Below are positions 1 to 9,254 of a stretch of DNA of 64,000 bases, in pieces. Location of the stretch: assembly GCA_902790635.1 (NCBI GenBank), contig CADASN010000002.1:1-64000 (forward strand), given 5' to 3'. The stretch comes from an uncultured Bacteroidia bacterium. GTDB taxonomy: Bacteria > Bacteroidota > Bacteroidia > Bacteroidales > UBA932. The first letter of the stretch is position 1, and each line of letters opens with the position of its first letter. The notes under the pieces are model-generated. The model was not told the origin of the DNA. It saw only the letters and a program-made list of their open reading frames with translations, and ran no database searches. The position numbers and the translations under genes are program-made.

Positions 1-344
1 TCGCGCAGCATCTTTGCTTGGGCTCGCTGCATCGCCCGGCAGCTTCTTGCTTCCATTCTTTTTTACCTTTTTTTGGTAAACTTTTTTCAGGACGATACAG
101 AATCGTGATAGATTAAATCATTGATTGTTAACCAATAACAAAAACACGGGGCACGTTTTGTGATACCCGTGTTTTCAGTTCTGCTTGAGAATGAATTAGT
201 TGCGGTATCACGTTTGCCACAGAGGCAGTGATCAGGTGGGCAGAATAAGGAATATTAAGTCCTGAGATAAGTTTACCGATGTTGACTAATAAGCAGTTAG
301 GACGAAGAAGTCCTGATATCGGTTTACATTGATGTCGCGAAGAC

Positions 345-475
345 ACAACATATTCGCGAAAACTTTATTGCGGCACCGCCGCCGCTCGACTATCAAGAGC
401 GGCGGCTACAACACGGCCGGTTGCGGGGGGCTCCGGGCAAGGGCCCTCCTCCCCGGCCGGTTGTTGCCGGTTTTT
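345..475. repeat. GC-rich cluster of hairpins inside the repeat array
   Basis: This segment interrupts the AT-rich array. It holds a perfect 10 bp stem GCCGCCGCTC/GAGCGGCGGC (378-387 with 397-406, 9-nt loop), followed by a GC-rich imperfect palindrome bounded by GGCCGG and CCGGCCGG. The tail resembles one arm of the palindromic element inside the helicase gene at 56873-57007: both read GGGCAAG, then CTCCCCGGCCGG a few bases later. No run of T follows, so it is not an ordinary terminator. Relationship of the two elements is inferred from a short match only. Confidence 0.5.
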
Positions 476-803
476 TCTGAGGGCCCAGTAGTTCTTCCAG
501 AGTTTTTTCATCTCGCCGTTTTAGGATACCCGTGATTTCAGTTCTACTTGAAAATGAATTGGTTGCGGTATCACGTTTTGCCGTAGAGGCAGTGGCCCGG
601 TGGGTAGAACAAAGAATCGTGATAGATTAAATCATTGATTGTTAACCAATAACAAAAACACGGGTCACGTTTTGTGATACCCGTGTTTTCAGTTCTACTT
701 GAAAATGAATTAGTTGCGGTGTCACGTTTGCCACAGAGGCAGTGATCCGGTGGGTGGGACAAAGAATCGTGGTAGATTAAATCATTGATTGTTAACCAAT
801 AAC

Positions 804-840
804 AAAAACACGGGGCACAATTTAGGATACCCGTGTTTTT
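804..840 (-). terminator. Probable rho-independent terminator of the GH13 gene
   Basis: On the minus strand AAAAACACGGG pairs with CCCGTGTTTTT (830-840 with 804-814), and the 3' arm ends in a T run followed by GTT. It lies about 30 bases past the stop of the amylase gene. The same hairpin recurs in the upstream copies of the tandem array. Confidence 0.65.
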
Positions 841-871
841 GTAAAGCGCTCAATATCAACGCAAAGCCTTG

Positions 872-2173
872 TCACGCCACCTGGAGGGTGGCGGCGTCGA
901 AGGGCGGGACGGCGGCGGCAACGGTCTCGGGGAGACCGGGGCAGCAGGCGCGGAACTCCGGCGGAAGCGTGAGCTGCATCCGGGCGGACGTGCCGGAGAA
1001 ATTGCAGACCACCAGCCAGGCTTCGTCGGCAGTGTAGCGCACGAAGGCGAAATGGCGGTCGGGGTCGTAGCCGGGGGCACCTTCGTTGCAGTAGGTCAGG
1101 TCCCAGCAGCCGCCTTCGGCGAAAGCGGGACGCGCGGCCAGCGCAAGCAGCGTGCGGTAGCGGGCCAGTACGGCGGCTTCGGCAGGCGCCAGGGCAGGCC
1201 CGCCGTGCAGCGAGCGGTAGAGTGCGCGGAGCTCCGGTGGATCGCTCCAATTGAAGATCGAAGTGCGGCCCTCTGCCCCGTCGATGCCGTCTTCGCCGAC
1301 CTCCTGGCCGAAATAGAGCATGAAGGGGGCGGTGTTGAAGAGCAGCGAGCAGGCGAGGGGAGCGTAGCCGCGCTCGGCGCTGCCGAGAAATGCGGGGCTG
1401 GCGAGGCGCTGCTCGTCGTGGTTCTCGAGGAAGTTGAGCACGCGCGGCTGCAAGTCTCCCAGCCACTGCCAGTTCCAGGTGATGCCCCGGGCAGTGGCAC
1501 CGTCGCAGCATACGGCGCGCAGGGTGTCGTAGAGGCCGGATTTATCGTAGAGCAGGTCGAAGCCCACCTCGTCGAGGTAGCGGCGGTAATTGTCCTTATG
1601 ATAAACTTCGGCAACGAAGAGCAGTTCGGGAAAATCGGCCTTTACGGCCGCAATCAGGGCCTTCAAGGCGTCCGGGGGGATCAGCTCCACCATGTCGCAG
1701 CGGAAGCCGTCAACGCCCCGGGAAGCCCAGAAACGGAGGATTTCAAGCATCTCGGCGCGCGTCTGGGGTGCGGACCAGTCGTTCTTGCGGGTATCGGTCC
1801 AGTCGCCGTCGCACCAGTCGAAGTGGCGGATGGGCCCCTCATAGTCCGGAGCCACATGGTTGGGAATATAGTCAATCAAGACTTTGAAGCCCGCAGCATG
1901 GGTTCTTGCGACCAGCGCGTCGAACTCCTCCATGCGCCTCGCCGGATCCTCTGCCAGGTACGGATTGATATCCCGCCAGTCGCTGATGGCGTAAGGTGAC
2001 CCGGGATCGCCCTTCACGAAAGCTTTTCCCGTCGCATGCCGCGGAACACCGGTAAACCACACATAATCAACCCCCAGCGTCCGCAGATACTCCAGCGACG
2101 CCTCGTCCCAGTCCGAAAACTTCCCGCGCCCCCACAAGCGGGGCAACGCCTGATAAATAATCTTCTTGGCCAT
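872..2173 (-). CDS. GH13 family alpha-amylase, cytoplasmic
   Basis: A 433-residue alpha-amylase-type glycosidase acting on alpha-glucans. There is no signal peptide (it starts MAKKIIYQALPRLWG), so it probably works on imported maltodextrin or glycogen-like chains. The GH13 catalytic set is visible: nucleophile Asp160 in GFRCDMVEL, acid/base Glu189 in FVAEVYHKDNY, and Asp253 in ENHDEQR. The region IDYIPNHVAPD matches conserved region I, and a beta-sandwich C-domain fills roughly the last 80 residues. I chose the ATG at 2173 rather than 2191 because a TATATTTG -7 box lies between them. Exact substrate cannot be told from sequence. It stands alone, flanked by repeats on both sides. Confidence 0.9.
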   Translation of the reverse strand: MAKKIIYQALPRLWGRGKFSDWDEASLEYLRTLGVDYVWFTGVPRHATGKAFVKGDPGSPYAISDWRDINPYLAEDPARRMEEFDALVARTHAAGFKVLIDYIPNHVAPDYEGPIRHFDWCDGDWTDTRKNDWSAPQTRAEMLEILRFWASRGVDGFRCDMVELIPPDALKALIAAVKADFPELLFVAEVYHKDNYRRYLDEVGFDLLYDKSGLYDTLRAVCCDGATARGITWNWQWLGDLQPRVLNFLENHDEQRLASPAFLGSAERGYAPLACSLLFNTAPFMLYFGQEVGEDGIDGAEGRTSIFNWSDPPELRALYRSLHGGPALAPAEAAVLARYRTLLALAARPAFAEGGCWDLTYCNEGAPGYDPDRHFAFVRYTADEAWLVVCNFSGTSARMQLTLPPEFRACCPGLPETVAAAVPPFDAATLQVA

Positions 2174-2177
2174 ACTG

Positions 2178-2185
2178 CAAATATA
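2178..2185 (-). promoter_or_regulatory. Bacteroidetes -7 box TATATTTG of the GH13 gene
   Basis: TATATTTG matches the TAnnTTTG consensus and ends only four bases before the ATG at 2173, which would give a leaderless or nearly leaderless mRNA. No good TTTG -33 element is seen at the expected distance. Confidence 0.5.
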
Positions 2186-2290
2186 CAACAATTGCCGCTA
2201 AAATGCTCCCGCCCCTCTCGCTCCCTCTGCCCGGCACCATATAAGTGGTTTGCCCGGTTCTCCATTTGCCCTTGGCGACTCCAAATCCTT

Positions 2291-2767
2291 GCTCCCAGGG
2301 GCACCGACCCCTCCATCTGCCCCTGGCAACCGCAAATTCTTGCCGCCCGGGGCGAAACGCACCCTCAGCGCCCCTGGCAGCAGGTAATTCGGCAGGAGGG
2401 GAGCGTCGGGTGCCTTCTCTGCATCGTGCAGCAGGTTATTCGGCTAGTGGGGAGCGCGGGGCGCTTCTCCGCTTCTGGCGGGCGGCGTGCGGGGGCGTCC
2501 GTCCCGCGGAGGTTACCGCCCGTCCCGGAGGACAGTCGCCTGTCTGGGAGGCTATCCACCTGCTCCCAGGGGCACCGACCCCTCCATCTGCCCCTGGCAA
2601 CCCCAAAATCCTGCTGCCCGGGGCGAAACGCACCCTCAGCGCCCCTGGCGACAGGTAATTCGGCAGGAAGGGAGCGTCGGGTGCCTTCTCTGCATCGTGC
2701 AGCAGGTTATTCGGCTAGTGGGGAGCGCGGGGCGCTTCTCCGCTTCTGGCGGGCGGCGTGCGGGGGC
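2291..2767. repeat. GC-rich direct repeat, two ~206 bp copies with ~270 bp period
   Basis: Copy A spans 2291-2497 and copy B 2562-2767, nearly identical. Both begin GCTCCCAGGGGCACCGACCC and end CTTCTGGCGGGCGGCGTGCG. Each opens with an inverted repeat CCAGGGGC/GCCCCTGG and contains degenerate internal repeats around GCAGGTAATTCGGCAGG and GCAGGTTATTCGGCTAG. The spacer 2498-2561 is a related GC-rich stretch. Reading frames on both strands are compositional and show no protein similarity I recognise. The whole gene-free stretch 2186-2796 is made of this material. Confidence 0.85.
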
Positions 2768-2796
2768 GGTCCTGGAGGGTAAGGGGGGGGCAAATT

Positions 2797-2832
2797 TAAA
2801 GGCGGAACGCTTTTGTCGCGCTCCGCCTTCAA
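2797..2832 (-). terminator. Terminator of the V-ATPase operon
   Basis: On the minus strand GAAGGCGGAGCG and CGTTCCGCCTTT form an imperfect hairpin around a CGACAAAAG loop, followed by TAAATTTG. It lies about 20 bases past the ntpK stop codon. Confidence 0.6.
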
Positions 2833-2850
2833 CGGACAGGCCGGAAAGGC

Positions 2851-3297
<447 letters not shown>

Positions 3298-5013
3298 TTA
3301 TTTGTTATTGACCAAAGGATTGAACTTGCGCCCGTTGGCTTCGTATCCGGAGTTCTTGAAGAACTCGAGGAAGTTGAGTCGGAGCGGGTGGACGAAGGCG
3401 CCGAGGGCGCACATCGCGATATTGAGCGTATGCCCGATCAGGACCAGCAGGATGAAGAAGACCCAGAAGACGGGGTTCGAACCGTCCCCGAGGACCATCT
3501 TGCCCATGTCGTTGAACGCCATGCCGAGCATCGAACCGGCGAGCCCGAGGGCGTACAGACGCAGGTAGCTGAGCACGTCGCCGAGCAGGCCGGTCACCAT
3601 CTGGTAGGTGTCCCAGAAGCCCAGGCCGACGTTGGCGAGCTTGTTGCGCTTGATGTCGTTGAGCGGGAAGATACCGATGGCCGAAATCACGCCGAGCGCG
3701 ATGACCACCCACTTGGTGATCTCGGCACTCATCACGCCGGTCAGGGCAATGCCGCCCACGATGACGCCGCCCACGATGAGCAGGGTCCATCCCAACGTGC
3801 CGAGCGAAGCGGCGAAACCGTTGACACGCACGGTGTTGACGGCCTTGACGACCATCGCGAGGCAGAGGTGCACCACACCGACGATCAGCGACAGGACCAT
3901 GCCGCCCGCATACCCGGCGATCTCGTCCGGCAGGAAGATCCAGCGGATGCCTTCGAAGCACTTCCACTGGGCGATGTCGATCGAGAAGAAGGTATGCAGG
4001 AAGAAGCCCACGATGACCGTCGCGACGCCGAGGGTCGAAACGAGCGGGGCCAGGTCGCGGAAACTGTCCACCTTCTTGAGCAGCAGGCCGACGAGAATCA
4101 GCACCAGGCCGTAGCCGGCGTCGCCCATGCAGAGGGCGAAGAAGAGCAGGAAGAAGACCGCGATGAACGGGGTGGGGTCGAAACCGTCGTAGGCCGGGCG
4201 GCCATACATGTCGGTGAGCACCTCGAACATCTTGACGAACTTGTTGTTCTTGAACTTGATAGGCGGGTTCTCCTCAACCTTTGCTTCTTCTTTGAGATAG
4301 AGGACACCCTCGCGCTCGAGGTAGTCGGTCACGGCCTTGTCGTTCTCCGTCGGGGCGAAGCCGACAAGGGTGTCGATGGTGTTCTCTGCGGCAGGCACCG
4401 CAGCGGTGCCTGCGAGGTAGCGGTCGAGCTCGGTCTCCAGGCTGAGGATATGGTGCCGCATCTGCGGGATGCTCTCCTTGCGTCCTTCGAGTACCTTGCG
4501 GTGCAGTTCGATCTTGCGCTCCAGCTCCTGCAGGAGGGGCTCCAGCTCGGCGGGCGTGTGCTGCGGGGCCGGGAGGGCCTTCAGCGGGAAGCCGGCGTTG
4601 TCGCCCACGATGACGAACCAGACGATGCCGTCCTGCTCGTGCGCGACCTGGAGGGCGTACTGTTCCGCCCAGGCAGGGTCGAACTTCTTGGCGGCGACGC
4701 TGTAGTAGTGGATGCCGAAGGGGGCCAGGCGGTCGCGGTCGTATTCACCCCAGGGGGTGACGTCCTGGATCTCCTGGAGGAGGGTGTTACGCTCGGCGAG
4801 CAACTCAGCGAGCGTGTCGTCCATGCCCTTCTCGGTGCACTCGATATCGCGCCGGACCGTCTCGATGTTGTCGAGAATGCCCTGCGAGTAGCTGTCCACC
4901 GGCTTGGCGGAACGCGTGATGTCCACGACACCGAGCTGCTGCAGTCCGGTGAGGAATTGCTCCTTGTCCCCGTGCAGGAGGATGAAGGAGTATTGGGTCA
5001 TCTTGGCGATCAT
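3298..5013 (-). CDS. ntpI: V/A-type ATPase subunit I (membrane stator, a-subunit)
   Basis: A 571-residue stator subunit that supplies the ion half-channels against the K ring. The N-terminal ~270 residues are soluble and largely helical, with coiled-coil character around residues 55-80 and 150-200. The C-terminal half holds about seven to eight membrane segments, beginning near FDPTPFIAVFFLLFFALC. The stretch GDVLSYLRLYALGLAGSM contains the conserved arginine region of the channel, and HPLRLNFLEFFKNSGY is the typical C-terminal motif. Its start overlaps the end of ntpD by four bases (ATGA), which suggests translational coupling. Length is close to that of Bacteroidetes homologues. Confidence 0.92.
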   Translation of the reverse strand: MIAKMTQYSFILLHGDKEQFLTGLQQLGVVDITRSAKPVDSYSQGILDNIETVRRDIECTEKGMDDTLAELLAERNTLLQEIQDVTPWGEYDRDRLAPFGIHYYSVAAKKFDPAWAEQYALQVAHEQDGIVWFVIVGDNAGFPLKALPAPQHTPAELEPLLQELERKIELHRKVLEGRKESIPQMRHHILSLETELDRYLAGTAAVPAAENTIDTLVGFAPTENDKAVTDYLEREGVLYLKEEAKVEENPPIKFKNNKFVKMFEVLTDMYGRPAYDGFDPTPFIAVFFLLFFALCMGDAGYGLVLILVGLLLKKVDSFRDLAPLVSTLGVATVIVGFFLHTFFSIDIAQWKCFEGIRWIFLPDEIAGYAGGMVLSLIVGVVHLCLAMVVKAVNTVRVNGFAASLGTLGWTLLIVGGVIVGGIALTGVMSAEITKWVVIALGVISAIGIFPLNDIKRNKLANVGLGFWDTYQMVTGLLGDVLSYLRLYALGLAGSMLGMAFNDMGKMVLGDGSNPVFWVFFILLVLIGHTLNIAMCALGAFVHPLRLNFLEFFKNSGYEANGRKFNPLVNNK

Positions 5014-5618
5014 AGGCTTTCCTCCTCTTCTTCTGCTGCGTGACGGGTCTTGACGATCTTGGAGGATGCCTTGGAGAGGTTCTCCTCATCCTCCATGTAG
5101 CGCTTGATCTTGCGGATGGCCTCCTTGTAGCCGGGGATCTGGACTTTCTCGTAGAGGTTGACCTTCTGGGTCGTCTTCTTGCGGTTGTATTCCAGGATCT
5201 TCCGCTTCATCTCGTAGATCTCGGACTCGATGCCCAGGCGGGAGAGCTCCTGCAGGATGGCTACGCCGTCGGCGTACCAGGCCGGCTTGACGAAGGCATT
5301 GAACGGCTGGATGTCAAAAAGGATCTTGTCCAGGTGCGGGGTCTTCACGCCGGCCACCTTGACGGTGCGCAGCTCGAGATCCGCGATCCGGATCAGTCCG
5401 GGATCGAATTCGTTCCAGAGGGAGGCGAGATAGTCGTATCTCTGGAGGGATGCTTCCAACTCGTCGGCCAGCCGCTCGGACTCCGCCTTGGCCGTCTGGA
5501 CGCTCGAACGCAGGGCCGACTCCTTGTTCTTGAGGGTCGGCAGCGCGTTCTGGCGTACCTTGAGCTGCTTGCCAAGATTCGTCAGAGAAGTCTTGTTGTA
5601 TTGAAACTTGATGGCCAC
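5010..5618 (-). CDS. ntpD: V/A-type ATPase subunit D (central rotor shaft)
   Basis: A 202-residue central-stalk subunit that transmits rotation between the A3B3 head and the membrane ring. The N-terminus (FQYNKTSLTNLGKQLKVRQN) and the C-terminal helix rich in charged residues fit the NtpD coiled-coil antiparallel hairpin. It starts six bases after the ntpB stop and overlaps ntpI by four bases. No gene for the small F subunit, which normally caps D, is found in this operon. Confidence 0.9.
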   Translation of the reverse strand: MAIKFQYNKTSLTNLGKQLKVRQNALPTLKNKESALRSSVQTAKAESERLADELEASLQRYDYLASLWNEFDPGLIRIADLELRTVKVAGVKTPHLDKILFDIQPFNAFVKPAWYADGVAILQELSRLGIESEIYEMKRKILEYNRKKTTQKVNLYEKVQIPGYKEAIRKIKRYMEDEENLSKASSKIVKTRHAAEEEEESL

Positions 5619-5624
5619 GGTTGT

Positions 5625-6947
5625 CTAGTCTTTCTTCCAGTATTTGTCGACGAAAACCTGTTTGATACCGGTCTCGGCCGGCGAGAAGTATTTGGCGAAG
5701 ATCTCCCACGCGGTGTCGAGCATCTGCTCCACGGTGATGTTGACGTCGATCGAGAGCAGGCGCGTGGCGTATTCCTTGGCGTAGTCCAGGCAGCGCAGGT
5801 CGTAGTCGGAGAGGTCGAAGCCGTTCTCCAACTTGGTCTTGGCGTTCTGGGCGTCGGCGTAGAGGCGCACGCCCGCATTCATCAGCTGGGCATGGTCTTC
5901 GCGGGTCTTCTTGCCCTGGACGAGCTGTTTGAGTCGGGACAGGGAGCGGAACGGATCCACGATGACCTTGCCGGAGTCCGGATCGGCGCGCAGGAAGAGC
6001 TGGCCCTCCGTGATGTAACCGGTGTTGTCCGGGATGGCGTGCGTGATGTCGCCGTCGTTGAGGGTCGTGACCGCGATGATGGTGATGGAGCCGCCGTCAG
6101 GCAGCTGCACGGCCTTCTCGTAGATCTTGGCGAGGTCGGAATAGAGCGAGCCCGGCATGGAGTCCTTGGACGGAATCTGGTCCATGCGGTTGGACACGAT
6201 GGACAGGGCGTCGGCGTAGAGGGTCATGTCGGTCAGCAGGACGAGCACCTTCTCGTTCTTGTCCACGGCGAAGTATTCGGCGGCGGCCAGGGCCATGTCC
6301 GGGATGAGCAGGCGCTCCACCGGCGGCTCCTCGGTCGTGTTGACGAAGGAGACGATCTTGTCCAGGGCGCCCGCGGACTCGAAGGCGTGGCGGAAGAAGA
6401 GGTAGTCGTCGTTGGTCAGGCCCATGCCGCCGAGGATGATCTTGTCAACGTCGGCGCGCAGCGCCACGTCCGCCATCACGCGGTTGTACGGCTGGTCCGG
6501 GTCGGCGAAGAACGGGATTTTCTGTCCGGAGACGAGGGTGTTGTTGAGGTCGATGCCGGCGATGCCGGTCGGGATGAGCTCGGAGGGCTGGCGGCGCTTG
6601 TACGGGTTCACGGACGGGCCGCCCACCTCGCGCTCTTCGCCTTCGATCTCCGGGCCGCCGTCGATCGGGTGCCCGTAGGCATTGAAGAAGCGGCCGGAGA
6701 GCTGGTCGCTCACGCGCAGGGTCGGTGGAGCGCCCTGGAAGGAGACCTCCGCGTTGGTGGGAACTCCCTCCGTACCGGAGAAAACCTGCAGGGTGACGGC
6801 ATCGCCCTTCGTCTTGACGACCTGGGCGAGCTTGCCGTTGACCGTGGCCAGCTCGTCGTTGGCCACGCCCCGGGCATTGAGGGTGACCGTGGCCTTGGTG
6901 ATGGCCTGGAGCTGCGTGTATGTGCGTTGGTATGCTTTCGTTGCCAT
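5625..6947 (-). CDS. ntpB: V/A-type ATPase subunit B (non-catalytic)
   Basis: A 440-residue regulatory beta-type subunit that alternates with A in the hexameric head. Conserved stretches include PIDGGPEI, FADPDQPYNRVMADVALRA, the SNRMDQIPSKDSMPGSLYSD segment and DPFRSLSRLKQLVQGKKTRE. The canonical Walker A of subunit A is absent, as expected for B. It follows the ntpA stop by only three bases. Length and all conserved blocks look complete, in contrast to ntpA just upstream. Confidence 0.94.
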   Translation of the reverse strand: MATKAYQRTYTQLQAITKATVTLNARGVANDELATVNGKLAQVVKTKGDAVTLQVFSGTEGVPTNAEVSFQGAPPTLRVSDQLSGRFFNAYGHPIDGGPEIEGEEREVGGPSVNPYKRRQPSELIPTGIAGIDLNNTLVSGQKIPFFADPDQPYNRVMADVALRADVDKIILGGMGLTNDDYLFFRHAFESAGALDKIVSFVNTTEEPPVERLLIPDMALAAAEYFAVDKNEKVLVLLTDMTLYADALSIVSNRMDQIPSKDSMPGSLYSDLAKIYEKAVQLPDGGSITIIAVTTLNDGDITHAIPDNTGYITEGQLFLRADPDSGKVIVDPFRSLSRLKQLVQGKKTREDHAQLMNAGVRLYADAQNAKTKLENGFDLSDYDLRCLDYAKEYATRLLSIDVNITVEQMLDTAWEIFAKYFSPAETGIKQVFVDKYWKKD

Positions 6948-6950
6948 AAT

Positions 6951-8643
6951 CTATGCGAGGTGTTTGGAGAGCTGCTGCTCGTATTCGTTGAACTGCGGAC
7001 TCTTGAACTCGGTGTAGTTCATCTGGCGCAGGGTGTTGATCATCTCCTTGAAGAGGATGCGGCACTGCTCGAAGTTGTCGAACTCGAAGTGCCGGTCGCA
7101 AATTCTGAGGATCAGGTCGAGCATGTATTCCTGGCGCTCCAGAGGGCAGAGCGCGTCAATGGCGTCGAAGGCGTCCTGCTGCAGGAAGGCGAAGTCGATC
7201 AGTTCGGATTTCCAGAAGGACTCGTGGTAGCTCATGGGCACGCCGTCGTCGCCGAGGATGTTGATCTGGTCGGCCATCTCGCGACCGCGGCGGACGAGGT
7301 TCTTGGCCTTGAGCACTTTCTCAACCCAGTTCTTCTGGATCTTTTCCCGCAGGTATTCCTGGATCTCGGGATACTCGAGGTATTTGGAGTAGGAGTCGAT
7401 CGGGTTGACGGCCGGGTAACGCTTCTGGTCGGCGCGGTTCTGCTCGAGGGCGTAGAAGCAGCGGGCGGCCTTCTTGCCCGATGAAGGTCACGGCGCCGGT
7501 CTGGCCGTTGTTGAGCAGGACCATGCCCGCACGTGCGTAGAAATTGGAAATGATGGCGGAGAGGTCCACCGGGAAGGCGTCCTGGCCCGGAAGTTCCTCC
7601 ATGCGGTTCGACATCTCGCGGAGGGCCTGGGCCCAGCGGGAGGTGGAGTCGGCGAGCAGGAGGCATTTGAGACCCATCGCGCGGTAATACTCGCAGATGG
7701 TCATGGCCGTGTAAACGGAAGCCTCACGGGCGGCTACGGGCATGTTGGACGTGTTGCAGATGATGGTGGTGCGCTCCATCAGCTTGCGGCCGGTGTGCGG
7801 GTCCACCAGTTCAGGGAATTCGGTGAAGATCTCCACAACCTCGTTGGCGCGCTCGCCGCAGGCGGCCATCACGATCACGTCAGCGTCGCCCTGCTTGGCG
7901 ATGGCGTGCTGGAGCACCGTCTTGCCGCAGCCGAACGGGCCGGGGATGAATCCGGTGCCGCCTTCGGCGATGGGGTTGAAGGTGTCGATGACGCGTACGC
8001 CCGTCTCCATGATGCGGGTCGGACGCGGCTTCTCCTTGTAGCACTTGACCGCGACCTTGACCGGCCACTTCTGGACCATCGTGACGGGGATGTCCTCGCC
8101 GTCCTTGTCCGTGAGCACCGCGATGGTCTCGTCCACGGTGTAGTTGCCGGCGGGGGCGACGGACTTGACGGTGAATTCGCCCTTGAAGGAGAAGGGAACC
8201 ATGATCTTGTGGGGCAGCCAGCCTTCCTTGACTTCGCCGAGCCAGTCGGCGGCGATGACCTTGTCGCCCGGCTGGGCGAGCGGGGTGAAAGCCCAGAGGA
8301 CCTTGCGGTCGAGCGGGTCGGTGTATTCGCCCCGCTTGAGGAAGACGCCCGTCATCGTAGTCAGGTTGTTCTGCAGGCCGTCGTAGATGCCGGAGAGCAG
8401 GCCGGGGCCGAGGGTGACCTCGAGCATTTTGCCCAGGAATTCGACGGAGTCTCCGTTCTTGAGTCCGCGGGTGCTCTCGAAGACCTGGACCGAAGCCTTG
8501 TCGCCGGTCACGCGGATGACTTCGGCGAGGAGCTGGTTGCCGCCGACGGAGATGTAGCAGAGCTCATTCTCCGCTACCGGGCCGTCCACGGTCACGGTCA
8601 CGAGGTTCGAGACGATGCCCGTTACCTTTCCATGTGTACTCAT
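6951..8643 (-). pseudogene. ntpA: V/A-type ATPase subunit A, broken by a ~56 bp deletion and frameshift
   Basis: The catalytic subunit is present in two frames. Residues 1-389 read from the ATG at 8643 and include the Walker A motif GPFGCGKT near residue 235, ending at GAVTFIG. The rest (KKAARCFYALEQNRADQKRY to the stop at 6951) continues one frame over, with the junction at about 7476. Intact homologues have roughly 19 residues between these blocks, of the type TVSPAGGN...EPVTEST. So about 56 bases are missing and one extra base remains, causing the frameshift. Adding the lost residues gives ~582, the normal family length. Both halves are otherwise undamaged, so the lesion is either very recent or an assembly error. 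As written the product would be truncated after about 389 correct residues. Confidence 0.88.
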
Positions 8644-9251
8644 ATTGCGATATCTTGTTTTTTGTTGTCGTAGGTGGATCGGATGTCCTCGACCATCCGG
8701 CGGAAGAGGACCCGGCCGGTTTCGGGGTCGAGCTGGAGCCAGCGGTCGATGATCTTGAGCTTGGCGACGAAACCCAGGATGGCTTCGATGTCGAAGTAGT
8801 CCTGGATCGTGATCTCGTCGACCTTGCTCCAGCGAAGGTCGTCCAGACCGCGCTCGCGCTTGAGGATGTCGATGCCTTGGAGGATGGTCTCGGCGGTCGC
8901 CTGCTCGGGGAATTCGGCTTCTTCGCGCCCCTCGAGGACGATCATGTCGCGGTCCTCTTCGCGCCGGAGCTGGCGGTTGAGGTAGGCTACCGTCGTGTTG
9001 CGCAGGTCCAGGTCGAAGGAGAACCATTCGCGCAGGAAGCGGTTCTTGTGCGCCAGGGCCCGGACGTAGAAGTCCTTGTTGAGCTTGTCGGGGTCGTAGC
9101 CGTCGAGCAGGAAGTCCAGCAGGACCTGGTCGCGGCCGGAGAGCTGTTCGCGGATCCCGTCCACGAGTCCGGCGGCATCCAGGTTCTCTGCCCGGACGTC
9201 CTCCTGCCGGAGGACCGGCAGGCTGGCGACGATGTATTCGTAGTTGTCCAT
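8640..9251 (-). CDS. DUF2764 family V-ATPase-associated protein
   Basis: A 203-residue soluble protein of the DUF2764 family, which in Bacteroidetes sits between ntpE and ntpA. It is rich in Asp, Leu and Arg and has no signal peptide or membrane segment. Because no subunit C gene is present in the operon, it is thought, by position, to replace or resemble the C subunit that docks the rotor shaft onto the ring; this is inference. It starts three bases after ntpE and overlaps ntpA by four bases (ATGA). It is at the short end for the family but has no visible break. Confidence 0.8.
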   Translation of the reverse strand: MDNYEYIVASLPVLRQEDVRAENLDAAGLVDGIREQLSGRDQVLLDFLLDGYDPDKLNKDFYVRALAHKNRFLREWFSFDLDLRNTTVAYLNRQLRREEDRDMIVLEGREEAEFPEQATAETILQGIDILKRERGLDDLRWSKVDEITIQDYFDIEAILGFVAKLKIIDRWLQLDPETGRVLFRRMVEDIRSTYDNKKQDIAI

Positions 9252-9254
9252 CGC

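Larger units (their letters stand above)
100..842. repeat. Tandem repeat array with ~150 bp unit, four full or partial copies
   Basis: A unit of about 150 bp recurs at 100-248, 521-611 (second half only), 612-761 and 762-840 (first half only). Landmarks shared by the copies are GATTAAATCATTGATTG, GTTAACCAATAACAAAAACA and CACGTTTGCCACAGAGGC. The offset between the two adjacent copies is exactly 150 bases. Each junction holds an inverted repeat AAAACACGGG/CCCGTGTTTT. No protein-like reading frame runs through the array. It lies just downstream of the amylase gene and its last hairpin can act as that gene's terminator, so the array may have grown by duplication of a terminator region. Between the copies, 249-520 holds only a degenerate ~30 bp repeat (257-289 and 308-340) and a hairpin cluster. 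Confidence 0.85.

Noticed and set aside
571..762. Short Cys-containing frame in the tandem array
   Set aside because: It arises from the repeat unit itself and is interrupted or shifted in other copies.
100..842. CRISPR array
   Set aside because: Units are ~150 bp, continuous and without distinct spacers; no cas genes nearby.
7460..7490. Programmed ribosomal frameshift in ntpA
   Set aside because: Conserved residues are missing at the junction, so shifting frame would not restore the protein; no slippery heptamer is seen.
7321..9027. Reading ntpA from an upstream start near 9027
   Set aside because: That stretch overlaps the DUF2764 gene in another frame and is Arg/Pro-rich nonsense; conserved subunit A sequence starts at 8643.
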